A DNA stretch of 64,000 nucleotides, taken from the NCBI GenBank assembly GCA_017305935.1, contig JAFKJU010000014.1, positions 124,001 to 188,000 on the forward strand, read 5' to 3'. Within the stretch, counting starts at the first letter, position 1, and each line of letters starts with the position of its first letter. The translations under genes and the position numbers were made by a program. The notes under the pieces are model-generated. The model saw nothing but the letters and a program-made list of their open reading frames with translations, did not search any database and had not been told where the DNA came from. The DNA is from Hyphomicrobiales bacterium. Its GTDB lineage: Bacteria > Pseudomonadota > Alphaproteobacteria > Rhizobiales > Rhizobiaceae. Positions 17,083 to 25,889 of this stretch are shown in pieces.

Positions 17083-18126
17083 TCAGCTCAGGCTGGCATT
17101 GTGCGGCGCGCTGAGGACCGTCTGGCGCTTGAGGCCGGTCGCAAGCCCGACCGCCAGTTCCGCCGCCTTGCCGACGCCCGCCGCATGGGCGGTGAGCAGT
17201 TTCAGCGCTTCGGCCGCGTCCTCCTCGGTCAGCAGGCTTTGCGGGCGCAGGGGACGGCGGCCGCGGCGGAATTCGGCCGGGCTGCAGCCGAAACGGGCGC
17301 GGAACTTGTTGTAGAAGACGGCCGGATTGCCGAAGCCGTTGCGCTCCATGATGGTGCTGATCGTGTCGTCGCTGGCGCGCAGCTCGCCAGCGCAATTGTC
17401 GAGCCTGAGGTTCTGCGAATAGTCGCGATAGCCGATGCCCAGATGCCGCTTGAACAGCCGCGATAGGTGGCTGACGGTCAGTCCCTCGGCTTCGGCGATC
17501 TCGCTCAGATGCTGGCTGTCGTCCTGGCCGCCGAGCGTATCCATGATTCTCAGGATGCGGTTGCGGCTATCCGGGCGCAGCGCGCCATTGGCGGCGGCGG
17601 CATCCTGATAGGGAATCCAGCGATAGAGATAGCAGGCGAGCAGGTTGGCGATCGTCTGGCGGGCCAGCACCTCCTCCGGCCGGCTGGCCTGGTCGAGGAT
17701 GATGCGGGCGATCAGCGCCTTGATCGGCGCGACCTTGGTCATGAAGGAACGGCTGTGCAGGAAGGTGCGGCACAGATATTCGCGCGCGGCGAAACCGGTG
17801 AGGCCCAGGCGCTCGAAATGGGTGACGTCGAGATGCACGCCGCAGATCAGCGCATCGCGGGAAATCGAGGTGGAATTGTGCGGCACGTCGGCATTGATGA
17901 CGATCATGTCGTCCTCGCCCATCTCGCAGGGCTGGCCGTCGACGATCAGCCGGAAGCGGCCGCGCAGCACGAAAAGTATCTCCATCTCCCGGTGCCAGTG
18001 ATAGGGCACGTCGGCATAGCCGTGGACGAAGGCGCGGGCATGGGATTCGACCGCCGGCCCGTGATTTTCAAAGCCGCAATCGCGCCTTTCCACCCAGCTT
18101 TCGGTTTTCAGATAGGCGACGTTCAT
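17083..18126 (-). CDS. AraC-family regulator with N-terminal cupin domain
   Basis: 347 residues from the ATG at 18126, which has GGGAGGAG 4 bases upstream; an upstream Met at 18147 lacks one. The N-terminal cupin-like sensor (YHWHREMEILFVLRGRFRLIVDG in part, about 40-65) is followed by a double HTH at the C-terminal end (about 215-310: LSEIAEAEGLTVSHLSRLFKRH and TISTIMERNGFGNPAVFYNKFRARFG as partial stretches). It is divergent from the GH3/ABC transporter operon and probably responds to the sugar handled there. Confidence 0.88.
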   Translation of the reverse strand: MNVAYLKTESWVERRDCGFENHGPAVESHARAFVHGYADVPYHWHREMEILFVLRGRFRLIVDGQPCEMGEDDMIVINADVPHNSTSISRDALICGVHLDVTHFERLGLTGFAAREYLCRTFLHSRSFMTKVAPIKALIARIILDQASRPEEVLARQTIANLLACYLYRWIPYQDAAAANGALRPDSRNRILRIMDTLGGQDDSQHLSEIAEAEGLTVSHLSRLFKRHLGIGYRDYSQNLRLDNCAGELRASDDTISTIMERNGFGNPAVFYNKFRARFGCSPAEFRRGRRPLRPQSLLTEEDAAEALKLLTAHAAGVGKAAELAVGLATGLKRQTVLSAPHNASLS

Positions 18127-18201
18127 GGGGCTCCTCCCGGTTTGCATCGCCAGTAAATATCAAAAACTGTCCTATATCCAGCGCAAGTTTCGCGGCTAGA
18201 A

Positions 18202-18287
18202 GCAGGCCTCCGCCTGTGTCATCACTGATCCCGTTCTTTTGAGCGGTGGAAGCACCGCACAGGCGAGGAGGCCTGCAAGAGCAGGCC
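18202..18287 (+). promoter_or_regulatory. Three-arm leader with alternative hairpins before the GH3 gene
   Basis: GCAGGCC (18202-18208, arm A, within GCAGGCCTCCGCCTGTG), GGCCTGC (18270-18276, arm B, end of CACAGGCGAGGAGGCCTGC) and GCAGGCC (18281-18287, arm C). B can pair with A in a long stem of about 17 bp that encloses a 39-base loop, or with C in a tight 7-bp hairpin with loop AAGA. The two pairings exclude each other, as in attenuators. Only 48 bases separate the last arm from the GH3 start. If the transcript starts downstream of 18202 only the B-C hairpin would form. Confidence 0.4.
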
Positions 18288-18335
18288 GGCATATGCCCGC
18301 AAGGCCTATGTCCGCAACATTGGGATGGATTACCG

Positions 18336-20711
18336 ATGACATGGAATATTTCCGATAAGGAACTTGCCGGGCTCGTGGAGCAGATGACCCTCGAAGAGAA
18401 GGTCGCGCTCACCAGCGGCTCCGGACTATGGCGCACCGCCGCCAACTACCGTCTGAACATCCCGGAAATCCTGATGACCGACGGCACCTACGGCGTGCGC
18501 TATTCGATCGAGCAGATCGACGGTCCGCAGGACAGCGAAAGCCAGCTTGCCGCCTTCCTCGGCGTCGTCAATGCGGATCTGTCGCGCGGCGTCGAGGGCG
18601 CCTTCGGTTCAACCCGGCCGGCCACCTGCTTCCCCAACGGCTCCTCCTTCGGCTGCTCGTGGGATGTCGATCTCGCCTATGAGCTGGGCGAGGCGCTGGC
18701 CGCCGAATGCCAGGCCTTCGGCGTCAACATCCTGCTCGGCCCCGGCATCAACATCCGCCGCACGCCGCTCGCCGGCCGCGCCTATGAATATTATGCCGAG
18801 GATCCGGTGGTGACAGGCGACATCGCCGCCGCCGTCATCAACGGCATGCAGGAAAACGGCGTCGGCGCGTCGCTGAAGCACTTCGCCTGCAACAATTCCG
18901 AGGTGCAGCGCACGACGATGAGCTCCGAGGTCGAGGAGCGGGCGCTGCGCGAGATCTATCTCGCCGGCTTCGAGCGCGCCATCCGCAAGAGCAATCCCTG
19001 GACGGTGATGAGCTCCTACAACCGCCTGAACGGCGTGCAGGCCGCCGAAAACCATTGGCTGCTGACCGAGGTTCTGCGCGACGAATGGGGCTATGACGGC
19101 CTCGTCATGTCCGACTGGCACGGCATCAAGGACCGCCCGGCCTCGATGAACGCCGGCAACGATCTCGACATGCCGGAAAGCGGCGCCCGCAAGCAGGAAC
19201 TGTTCGATGCCGTCGAGGCCGGCCGCGTGCCGCAGGCAGCGCTCGACCGCGCCTGCCTGCGCGTGCTCAAGCTGGTGCGCACCGCCCGCAACGGCATCAA
19301 GCCGAACGCCACCGCCGACTACAAGAGGCATCATGCGCTCGCCCAGCGCATGGCGGCGGAATCGATCGTGCTGCTGAAGAACGACGGCGCTCTGCTGCCG
19401 CTCGACGGCGGCAAGCTCACGCGCATCGCCGTGGTCGGCGCCGCCGCCAAGGAGCCGGTCATCCAGGGCTCCGGCTGCGCCACCACCCGGCCGACCGATG
19501 TCGACATTCCCTTCGAGGAAATCCGCCTGATGGCACCGGGTGCCACGCTCTCCTTCCATGCGGTCGCGGATTTCGAGGCCGGCAGCGCCACGGAAGCGGC
19601 GGCTCTTGCCGATATCGACGGCGCCGATGTCGTGCTGTTCTTCGGCAATACCGAAGTCGGTTATGACGGCGAAGGCTCCGACCGTACCCATCTCGACCTG
19701 CATGACGGCCAGGATGCGCTGATCGCGCGTCTCTCGGCCCGCAACAAAAACATCGTCGTCATCCTGGCGACGCCGGATGCGGTAGTCATGCCGTGGATCG
19801 GCGGCACGCCGGCCGTGCTCTCGGCCTTCTTCGGCGGGCAGGGGGCGGGCCATGCGCTGGCGGAGATCCTCTTCGGCCGCCAGACGCCCTGCGGCAAGCT
19901 CACCGTCACCTTCCCGATGCAGCTGGAAGACACGCCCGGCTTCCTCTCCTATCCCGGCGAGAACAACCGCCATGTCTATAGCGAGGGCATCCATGTCGGC
20001 TACCGCGCCTATGACAAGCGCAAGCTTGCACCGCTCTTCCCCTTCGGTTTCGGCCTGAGCTACACCAGCTTCGCCTATGCCAATGTCGGTGTCGATCACG
20101 AACGCCTCGGCGCCGAGGACAGCATCACCGTCTCGGTCGATATCACCAATACCGGCGATGTCGCAGGCAAGGAGATCGTGCAGGTCTATGCCCGCCCGCA
20201 TGCGCCGCGCCTGATCCGGCCGGTGCGCGAACTCAAGGGTTTTGCCAAAGTGGCCCTGCAGCCCGGCGAGACGAAACGCGTTTCCGTGACCATCGAGGCA
20301 CGCGATCTGCGCTATTACGACACCGACTATCGCCGCTGGCTGCTCGATGCCGGCAAGCTGACCTTCGAGGTCGCCGCCTCCTCGCGGGATATCCGCGGCG
20401 AGAAGACGGTCGAGGTCGAGGGCGCCGCTTTGCCGCTGACCATCCTCAATGTCGAAAGCCAGCCCTTCATGGTGCTGGAGCAGGAATTCGCCCGCAAGCG
20501 CTTCGGCGCCTTCCTGCAGGCCCAGCTCGGCCTCGACGACGAGGAAACCGAAAAGATGCTGGAATATTGCGGCGGCTCCTTCCTCGGCATCTACAACACC
20601 GTCGCCTGGGTTGCCGGCGACAAGATCTCCAAGAGCGACATGGCCGCGCTGCTGGATGGCATCAACCGCGAACTCGGCGTTGCGGGAACGGCGCCGGGCA
20701 AGGCGGCGTAA
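18336..20711 (+). CDS. Glycoside hydrolase family 3 beta-glycosidase
   Basis: 791 residues; a retaining exo-beta-glycosidase. The GH3 N-terminal barrel has LLGPGINIRRTPLAGRAYEYYAEDP in parts (PGINIRRTPLAGRAYEYYAE, 136-155), the KHF substrate motif (181-183), and nucleophile D260 in GLVMSDWHG. The GH3 C-terminal domain follows (LLKNDGALLPL, FFGGQGAGHALAEILFG), then a fibronectin III-like domain (VSVDITNTGDVAGKEIVQVY) and an extra C-terminal segment of about 100 residues. No signal peptide, so it is cytoplasmic and probably cleaves oligosaccharides imported by the downstream transporter. The start is the ATG matching family length. Confidence 0.93.
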   Translation: MTWNISDKELAGLVEQMTLEEKVALTSGSGLWRTAANYRLNIPEILMTDGTYGVRYSIEQIDGPQDSESQLAAFLGVVNADLSRGVEGAFGSTRPATCFPNGSSFGCSWDVDLAYELGEALAAECQAFGVNILLGPGINIRRTPLAGRAYEYYAEDPVVTGDIAAAVINGMQENGVGASLKHFACNNSEVQRTTMSSEVEERALREIYLAGFERAIRKSNPWTVMSSYNRLNGVQAAENHWLLTEVLRDEWGYDGLVMSDWHGIKDRPASMNAGNDLDMPESGARKQELFDAVEAGRVPQAALDRACLRVLKLVRTARNGIKPNATADYKRHHALAQRMAAESIVLLKNDGALLPLDGGKLTRIAVVGAAAKEPVIQGSGCATTRPTDVDIPFEEIRLMAPGATLSFHAVADFEAGSATEAAALADIDGADVVLFFGNTEVGYDGEGSDRTHLDLHDGQDALIARLSARNKNIVVILATPDAVVMPWIGGTPAVLSAFFGGQGAGHALAEILFGRQTPCGKLTVTFPMQLEDTPGFLSYPGENNRHVYSEGIHVGYRAYDKRKLAPLFPFGFGLSYTSFAYANVGVDHERLGAEDSITVSVDITNTGDVAGKEIVQVYARPHAPRLIRPVRELKGFAKVALQPGETKRVSVTIEARDLRYYDTDYRRWLLDAGKLTFEVAASSRDIRGEKTVEVEGAALPLTILNVESQPFMVLEQEFARKRFGAFLQAQLGLDDEETEKMLEYCGGSFLGIYNTVAWVAGDKISKSDMAALLDGINRELGVAGTAPGKAA

Positions 20712-20721
20712 AGCCGGAACG

Positions 20722-20739
20722 GGGCGCTGCGGCGCCCCG
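20722..20739 (+). terminator. Intercistronic hairpin, GH3 to binding protein
   Basis: GGGGCGC-TGCG-GCGCCCC forms a 7-bp GC stem after the GH3 stop codon without a T-run. It may stabilise the mRNA ends or partly separate the GH3 gene from the strongly expressed binding-protein gene. Confidence 0.45.
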
Positions 20740-20783
20740 GCCGGAAACTTTTGAGTTCTGATCGATAAGAAAAGGGGAATGAA

Positions 20784-22019
20784 ATGAACCTGAGACGCCT
20801 TTCCTCCACGCTGGCGCTGCTGGGCGCATTGGCCAGTTCCACCGCCGCCGTGGCGCAGACCGTCGATGTGCAGCAATACTGGACCAGCGCCAGCGAATCC
20901 AAGGCGATGAACGCCATCGCCGATGCCTACAAGGCGCGAGGCGGCAAGTGGATCGACAGCCCGTCCGCCGATTTCGACTCGGCGATTGCCGCCGCCACCA
21001 GCCGCATCGCCGGCGGCGAGCCGCCCTCGGCCGTGCTGATGACGCCGAGCGGGGCGATGCGCGACCTCGCCAAGGCCGGCCAGCTTCGCGATTTCAACGA
21101 TCTCGCCGAAGCCGGCGGCTGGCAGAAGGTTATGGCGCCGCTGATCTGGAACAAGCTGAATGTCGACGGCAAGCTGGTCGGCCTGCCGGTCGGCATCCAT
21201 GCCGACAATTGGGTCTGGTATTCCAAATCGCTGTTCGAAAAGGCCGGCATCGCCGAGCCGAAGACGATGGATGAGATGTTCGCCGCCGCCGACAAGCTGA
21301 AGGAAGCCGGCCACATTCCCTTTGCCGTCGGCGGCGAGCCGTGGCAGGAAGTCTCGATCCTCTACGATTTCATCCTGGCGCTGGGCGGCCCGGATTACTG
21401 GAACGAGCTGTTCATCAAGCGCGATCCTGAAGCGCTGAAATCGCCGATCCTGCCGAAATCCTTCGAGCTGTACCGCAAGGTCTCGACCTATGCCGATCCG
21501 GCCAGCCCCGGCCGTTCGTGGAACGACACCACCAACCTGGTCATCACCGGCAAGGCCGGCATGCAGTTCATGGGCGATTGGGCGCGCGGCGAATTTCTCT
21601 CCGCCGGCCAGACGGCGGGCAAGGAATTCGGCTGCTTCCTGACGCCGAGCGACAAGCCCGCCTATGCCGTCATCGTCGATATCTTCGCCTTCCCGGTCAA
21701 TACCGATGAGGACCGCATCAAGGGCCAGACGCTGCTGGCCGAAACCGTGATGGATCCGGCCGTCGAATCGAAGATCGCCGCCGTCAAGGGTTCGGTGCCC
21801 TCGCGCCTCGACGTCGACACCAGCACGCTGGATGCCTGCGCCGCCAAGGGCGTTTCCATGCTGGCGAAGCCGGGCGAAGCGGTGAACGCCGCCTATGACG
21901 CCCTGCCGGGCGACATGAACGGCCAGGTGACCGACCTCGCCACCCAGTTCTGGACCGACCCGTCGATGACGGCGGAGGCCGCGATTGCAACGCTGGGCGG
22001 CATCCTGCAAAGCCAGTAA
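20784..22019 (+). CDS. Sugar ABC transporter periplasmic binding protein (CUT1)
   Basis: 411 residues with a signal peptide (LRRLSSTLALLGALASSTAAVAQ in parts; cleavage likely after AVA-Q near residue 25). The mature protein has the family 1 extracellular sugar-binding fold: VDVQQYWTSASESKAMNAI, PVGIHADNWVWYSK, GKAGMQFMGDWARGEF. It delivers an oligo- or monosaccharide to the two permeases encoded next. The transporter likely feeds the GH3 enzyme. AAGGGGAATGAA precedes the start. Confidence 0.93.
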   Translation: MNLRRLSSTLALLGALASSTAAVAQTVDVQQYWTSASESKAMNAIADAYKARGGKWIDSPSADFDSAIAAATSRIAGGEPPSAVLMTPSGAMRDLAKAGQLRDFNDLAEAGGWQKVMAPLIWNKLNVDGKLVGLPVGIHADNWVWYSKSLFEKAGIAEPKTMDEMFAAADKLKEAGHIPFAVGGEPWQEVSILYDFILALGGPDYWNELFIKRDPEALKSPILPKSFELYRKVSTYADPASPGRSWNDTTNLVITGKAGMQFMGDWARGEFLSAGQTAGKEFGCFLTPSDKPAYAVIVDIFAFPVNTDEDRIKGQTLLAETVMDPAVESKIAAVKGSVPSRLDVDTSTLDACAAKGVSMLAKPGEAVNAAYDALPGDMNGQVTDLATQFWTDPSMTAEAAIATLGGILQSQ

Positions 22020-22031
22020 CGGGCATATGCT

Positions 22032-22070
22032 GCGTCCCGCTCGTCTCCCTGACGGGCGGGACGCGGTTTT
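22032..22070 (+). terminator. Attenuator-like terminator between binding protein and permease genes
   Basis: GCGTCCCGCTCGTC and GACGGGCGGGACGC form a 14-bp stem with one G-U pair and a TCCCT loop, followed by GGTTTT. Such structures after binding-protein genes commonly allow partial read-through, giving more binding protein than membrane components. Confidence 0.7.
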
Positions 22071-22086
22071 CCGGGGAGGATTTGGG

Positions 22087-22962
22087 ATGACAAGCTGGAT
22101 CAACCGGCAGGCTTTCAGGCCGGATATCACCGTGGCGGCGTTTTTTGCCGTCATCGCACTGTTTTTCTACGGCTCCATCGTCTGGACCTTCGTGATGTCG
22201 CTGACGCGCTCGACGCTGGTGCCGACCTACGAGATCGTCGGTTTCGACCAGTATGTAAAGCTGTTCACCAACCAGCGCTGGCTGGTCTCCTGCCTCAACA
22301 TGGTGATCTTCGGCCTGCTCTATATCGTCGGCACGCTCGCCTTCGGCATGTTGCTGGCGGTGCTGGCCGACCGGCGCATCAAGGCGGAATCGCTGTTCCG
22401 CACCATTTTCCTCTATCCGCTGGCCGTGTCGCTCGTCGTCACCGGCCTTTCCTGGCGCTGGCTGCTCGATCCCTCGAACGGGTTGCAGGCGCTGATGCGC
22501 AGCATCGGCTGGGAGGCGTTCACCTTCGACTGGCTGACGCGGCCGGACCGGGCGCTCTATACGCTCGTCATCGCCAGCATCTGGCACTCGGCCGGCCTCG
22601 TCATGGTCATCGTGCTCGCCGGCCTGCGCGGCATCGACAACGACCTGTGGAAGGCGATCCGCATGGAGGGCATTCCGCTGTGGCGGGCCTATCTCCAGGT
22701 GATCTTCCCCGGCATGCGTCCGGTCATTGCCTCCTGCGTCGTGCTGCTGATGTCCGAAGTCATTCGCGGCTACGACCTGATCATCGCCATGACCAAGGGG
22801 GGACCGGGCATTTCCACGGAAATGCCGGCGAAATTCGCCGTCGATTTCTATTTCGCCCGCGTCAATCTCGGCCTCGCCTCGGCCGCCTCGATCATGATGC
22901 TGGTTCTGTCGCTGGTGCTGCTGGCACCGTATTTCTACAGCGAATTCCGGAGGCGCACATGA
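22087..22962 (+). CDS. Sugar ABC transporter permease 1 (MalF-like)
   Basis: 291 residues, six membrane helices. The EAA loop that contacts the ATPase reads EGIPLWRAYLQVIFPGMRP, after DNDLWKAIRM. The ATG is chosen by the GGGGAGGATTTGGG ribosome site and family length. Its stop overlaps the start of the next permease (ATGA), so translation is coupled. Confidence 0.93.
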   Translation: MTSWINRQAFRPDITVAAFFAVIALFFYGSIVWTFVMSLTRSTLVPTYEIVGFDQYVKLFTNQRWLVSCLNMVIFGLLYIVGTLAFGMLLAVLADRRIKAESLFRTIFLYPLAVSLVVTGLSWRWLLDPSNGLQALMRSIGWEAFTFDWLTRPDRALYTLVIASIWHSAGLVMVIVLAGLRGIDNDLWKAIRMEGIPLWRAYLQVIFPGMRPVIASCVVLLMSEVIRGYDLIIAMTKGGPGISTEMPAKFAVDFYFARVNLGLASAASIMMLVLSLVLLAPYFYSEFRRRT

Positions 22963-23855
22963 GCATCGCCGTGGCCACGCCCATCGCCATCAGGAAAAAG
23001 CCCTTCGCGCCGCAGGCGGCCCGCATCGGCCTCTATGTCTTCCTCACCGTCTCGGCGATCTTCTTCCTGCTGCCACTCCTGCTGGTGGCGATGAATTCGC
23101 TGAAACCGCTCGAAGAGATCCGCCAGGGCAACCTGCTCGCCTTTCCCGTCAATCCGAATTTCGATGCCTGGGTCACCGCCTGGAAGACGGCCTGCACCGG
23201 CCTCGATTGCAACGGCGTGCGGCCGGGCGTGTGGAATTCGATCAAGATCACCATTCCCGCCGTCGTCATCTCGACGCTGGCCGGCGCGCTGAACGGTTAT
23301 GCGCTGGCGCAGTGGAAATCGCGCCATGCCAATCTGCTCATGCTGCTGGTGACGGTCGGCCTGTTCATCCCCTACCAGGCGATGCTCTATCCGACGGTGA
23401 AAATCCTCAGCAATGTCGGGCTGTTCCGCACCTATGCCGGCATCGTCTTCGTGCATGTCATCTACGGCCTGCCCTATACGACGCTGCTGTTCCGCAACTT
23501 CTATGTCGGCGTGCCCGACGAGATCAGCCGGGCGGCGCGCATGGAAGGCGCGAGCTTCCTGCGCACCTTCTGGTCGATCATCCTGCCGATCTCGACCAAT
23601 ATCCTCGTGGTGGTGGCGATCCTGCAATTCACCGGCATCTGGAACGACTACCTGCTCGGCCTGATCTTCGCCGGCAACGACAATTTGCCGATGACGGTGC
23701 AGCTCACCAACATCGTCAACAATGCCCGCGGTGCGGCCAATCCCAATGTCAACATGGCCGCCGCGCTGATCACCGCCATCCCGACGCTCGTCGTCTACTT
23801 CCTCTCCGGCCGCTATTTCGTCCGCGGCATCGCCGCCGGCGCCGTCAAGGGTTGA
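22959..23855 (+). CDS. Sugar ABC transporter permease 2 (MalG-like)
   Basis: 298 residues, six membrane helices, EAA loop DEISRAARMEGASFLRTFWSI in parts (RAARMEGASFLRTFWSIILP). It forms the membrane channel with the preceding permease. A relatively long periplasmic loop after TM1 contains a Cys pair (KTACTGLDCNG). The start overlaps the previous stop. The ATPase gene follows after 3 bases. Confidence 0.93.
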   Translation: MSIAVATPIAIRKKPFAPQAARIGLYVFLTVSAIFFLLPLLLVAMNSLKPLEEIRQGNLLAFPVNPNFDAWVTAWKTACTGLDCNGVRPGVWNSIKITIPAVVISTLAGALNGYALAQWKSRHANLLMLLVTVGLFIPYQAMLYPTVKILSNVGLFRTYAGIVFVHVIYGLPYTTLLFRNFYVGVPDEISRAARMEGASFLRTFWSIILPISTNILVVVAILQFTGIWNDYLLGLIFAGNDNLPMTVQLTNIVNNARGAANPNVNMAAALITAIPTLVVYFLSGRYFVRGIAAGAVKG

Positions 23856-23858
23856 TCC

Positions 23859-24929
23859 ATGTCCAGCATTTCTCTTCGCCAGATCAAGAAATCCTTCGCC
23901 GGCCTCACCATCCTGCGCTCCGTCGACATGGAGATCGAGAAGGGCGAGTTCATCGTCATTCTCGGCCCCTCCGGCTGCGGCAAGTCGACCCTGCTCAACG
24001 TCATCGCCGGTCTCGACGATTGCGACGACGGCCAGATCGTCATCGACGGCCGCGATGTCATCGGGCTGGAGCCCAGCCAGCGCGGGCTGGCCATGGTGTT
24101 CCAGTCCTATGCGCTGTTTCCGGCCATGACCGTGCGCCGCAACCTCTCCTTCGGCATGGAAATCGCCGGCACCCCCAAGGCGGAAATCGTCGACAAGGTG
24201 GCCTGGGTGGCAAAACTCCTGCAGATCGAGCCGCTGCTGGAGCGCAAGCCCAGCCAGCTCTCGGGCGGCCAGCGCCAGCGCGTGGCGATCGGCCGGGCGC
24301 TGGTGCGTTCCTCCTCGATCTGCCTGTTCGACGAACCGCTCTCCAATCTCGACGCCAAGCTGCGCGCCGAAACCCGCGTCGAGCTCAAGCAACTGCACGA
24401 GACGTTGAAATCGACGATGATCTACGTCACCCACGACCAGATCGAGGCAATGACCATGGCCGACCGCGTCGCGGTGATGCACAAGGGCAAGGTCGAACAA
24501 TTCGCCCATCCGCAATCGATCTACGAAAAGCCGGCCAGCCTGTTCGTCGCCGGCTTCGTCGGCTCGCCGGCAATGAATTTCCTCGACGGGCGGCTGGACG
24601 GGGCAGGGCGCTTCATCACCGGCGACATCGCCATCGACGTCTCGGCCTATGCCTTCGAGGCAAAGCAGGGGGCGGGCGAGGCGGTGCTCGGCGTGCGCTG
24701 CGAGGATATCACCGTCACCGAGCGCGGCGTCCCCGGCAGCCTGCCGGCAACGCTCGCCTTCACCGAATTGCTCGGCGCCGATGCGCTCGGCTGGTTCGAT
24801 TGCCTCGGCAAACGCTTCAGCACCCGCCTCGGCATCGAGGCGGCGCGGGCGATGAAAGGGGAGGTGGGCCTGACCTTCGACATGGGCAAGGCCTCGCTGT
24901 TTTCCAAGGATACCGAACAGCGACTTTGA
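23859..24929 (+). CDS. Sugar ABC transporter ATPase (MalK/UgpC-like)
   Basis: 356 residues. Walker A GPSGCGKST (38-46), Q-loop VFQSYALFP, signature LSGGQRQRVAIGRAL, Walker B SICLFDEPLSNLDAKLR, switch His in THDQIEAM. The C-terminal third is a TOBE/MOP-like regulatory domain. It powers the preceding permeases. With the GH3 gene this gives a complete glycoside uptake-and-cleavage operon, last gene here. Confidence 0.95.
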   Translation: MSSISLRQIKKSFAGLTILRSVDMEIEKGEFIVILGPSGCGKSTLLNVIAGLDDCDDGQIVIDGRDVIGLEPSQRGLAMVFQSYALFPAMTVRRNLSFGMEIAGTPKAEIVDKVAWVAKLLQIEPLLERKPSQLSGGQRQRVAIGRALVRSSSICLFDEPLSNLDAKLRAETRVELKQLHETLKSTMIYVTHDQIEAMTMADRVAVMHKGKVEQFAHPQSIYEKPASLFVAGFVGSPAMNFLDGRLDGAGRFITGDIAIDVSAYAFEAKQGAGEAVLGVRCEDITVTERGVPGSLPATLAFTELLGADALGWFDCLGKRFSTRLGIEAARAMKGEVGLTFDMGKASLFSKDTEQRL

Positions 24930-24982
24930 CAAACCTTGATCTCGGTCCATGGCAGGCGCGGCATCGGGGTTTCCCGGGGTTT

Positions 24983-25312
24983 TCAGTCCGGTTCGACCAG
25001 TGTCCTGAGGCGGGCCAGCGCCCGGTCCCAGCCGGTCGAGATCGCATCGAGAAAGGCGCGGGCGGCATCGACCTGCTGCGCATCGAGCGAATAGAGAACC
25101 TCGCGGCCCTGGCGTTCATGCACCACCAGCCGCGCTGCCTCCAGCACCTGCAGATGCTTGACGATGGCCTGCCGGCTGATCGCCTGCCCCTCGGCCAGGG
25201 CCGTGGCCGAAAGCGCGCCGGCTGCCAGCAGGCGGGTGACCAGCGCCAGCCGCGTCGCATCCCCAAGCGCCGCAAAGACGCCGGCCAGTTCCTGCTCAGC
25301 CTTGTTCGACAT
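24983..25312 (-). CDS. ArsR-family transcriptional regulator
   Basis: 109 residues with one winged HTH (about 10-85): LAGVFAALGDATRLALVTRLL and SRQAIVKHLQVLEAARLVVHE as partial stretches. No metal-binding CxC motif, so it belongs to the non-metal ArsR group commonly paired with AHSA1/SRPBCC proteins. Its start lies inside the end of the upstream SRPBCC gene (17-base overlap), so the two are cotranslated. Two identical-type palindromes upstream of the pair are the likely operators. Confidence 0.9.
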   Translation of the reverse strand: MSNKAEQELAGVFAALGDATRLALVTRLLAAGALSATALAEGQAISRQAIVKHLQVLEAARLVVHERQGREVLYSLDAQQVDAARAFLDAISTGWDRALARLRTLVEPD

Positions 25313-25814
25313 GCCGCTTCACATTCTCGATCTGGGCGCTCCAGCCACCCGTGTTCATCAGGAAGGCGCGCTGGCGGCGATGTTCCGGCACCTGCTCGAA
25401 GCCGGATTCGACGATGGTCAGCCGCGTGCCGGCGCCGTCCGGCGCCAGCCGGAATTCGACCAGCGTCGGCGTTTCCGTTTCCGGGTCGCATTCGATGTCT
25501 ATGCCATAGGGGATCCAGCGGAAGCTGAACAGATACGGCTCCTCCATGCGCTCGACGGTGCAGAACACGTAATTGGGCGTCAGCGGCCGGATGCCTGTGG
25601 GTTCGAGGCCGAGCGAGGCCTGATAGGCGCGGATTTTTGCTTCGTCGAAATCGCCTTCGAACTTGCCGGTGATCTTGCGGCCGGGGGCGAAGGGCTGGTG
25701 CAGCTTGACGCCGAACCAGGTGCCGAACTCCGTGCTGTCGGTGATGGCATGCCAGACGCGTGCGATCGGCGCGTTGAGCACGATCTGCTTTTCGATGCGA
25801 TCCTGAGAGGTCAT
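25296..25814 (-). CDS. SRPBCC (AHSA1-like) family protein
   Basis: 172 residues; START/AHSA1-type ligand-binding fold with the usual N-terminal IEKQIVLNAPIARVWHAITD in parts (VLNAPIARVWHAITDSTEF) and a C-terminal GFEQVPEHRRQRAFLMNTGGW. The ATG at 25814 is preceded by AAAGGAAAACCC and replaces an upstream start at 25877 that overlaps the operators. The ligand is unknown. The ArsR-SRPBCC pairing is widespread, here with the SRPBCC gene first. Confidence 0.88.
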   Translation of the reverse strand: MTSQDRIEKQIVLNAPIARVWHAITDSTEFGTWFGVKLHQPFAPGRKITGKFEGDFDEAKIRAYQASLGLEPTGIRPLTPNYVFCTVERMEEPYLFSFRWIPYGIDIECDPETETPTLVEFRLAPDGAGTRLTIVESGFEQVPEHRRQRAFLMNTGGWSAQIENVKRHVEQG

Positions 25815-25827
25815 GGGTTTTCCTTTC

Positions 25828-25887
25828 GTGCAACGATATGGTTGCACCATAGCCCGATCCATCGACATGTGCAACAAAAGAGTTGCA
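25828..25887. promoter_or_regulatory. Two ArsR-type operators upstream of the SRPBCC-ArsR pair
   Basis: GTGCAAC-GATATG-GTTGCAC (25828-25847) and TGCAAC-AAAAGA-GTTGCA (25870-25887) share the same TGCAAC-N6-GTTGCA core, with centres 41 bases apart (about four helical turns). A leftward promoter TTGCAC-N16-CTATGG fits between them, so a dimer on each site would block it. This is a strong candidate for ArsR autoregulation. Confidence 0.75.
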
Positions 25888-25889
25888 GA

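Noticed and set aside
18609-22154. Very long open frame (1181 codons) on the minus strand, opposite GH3 and the binding-protein gene
   Set aside because: It is the mirror of high third-position GC in the real genes; its product is Arg/Gly/His-rich and low in complexity with no domain, while the plus-strand frames have clear motifs.
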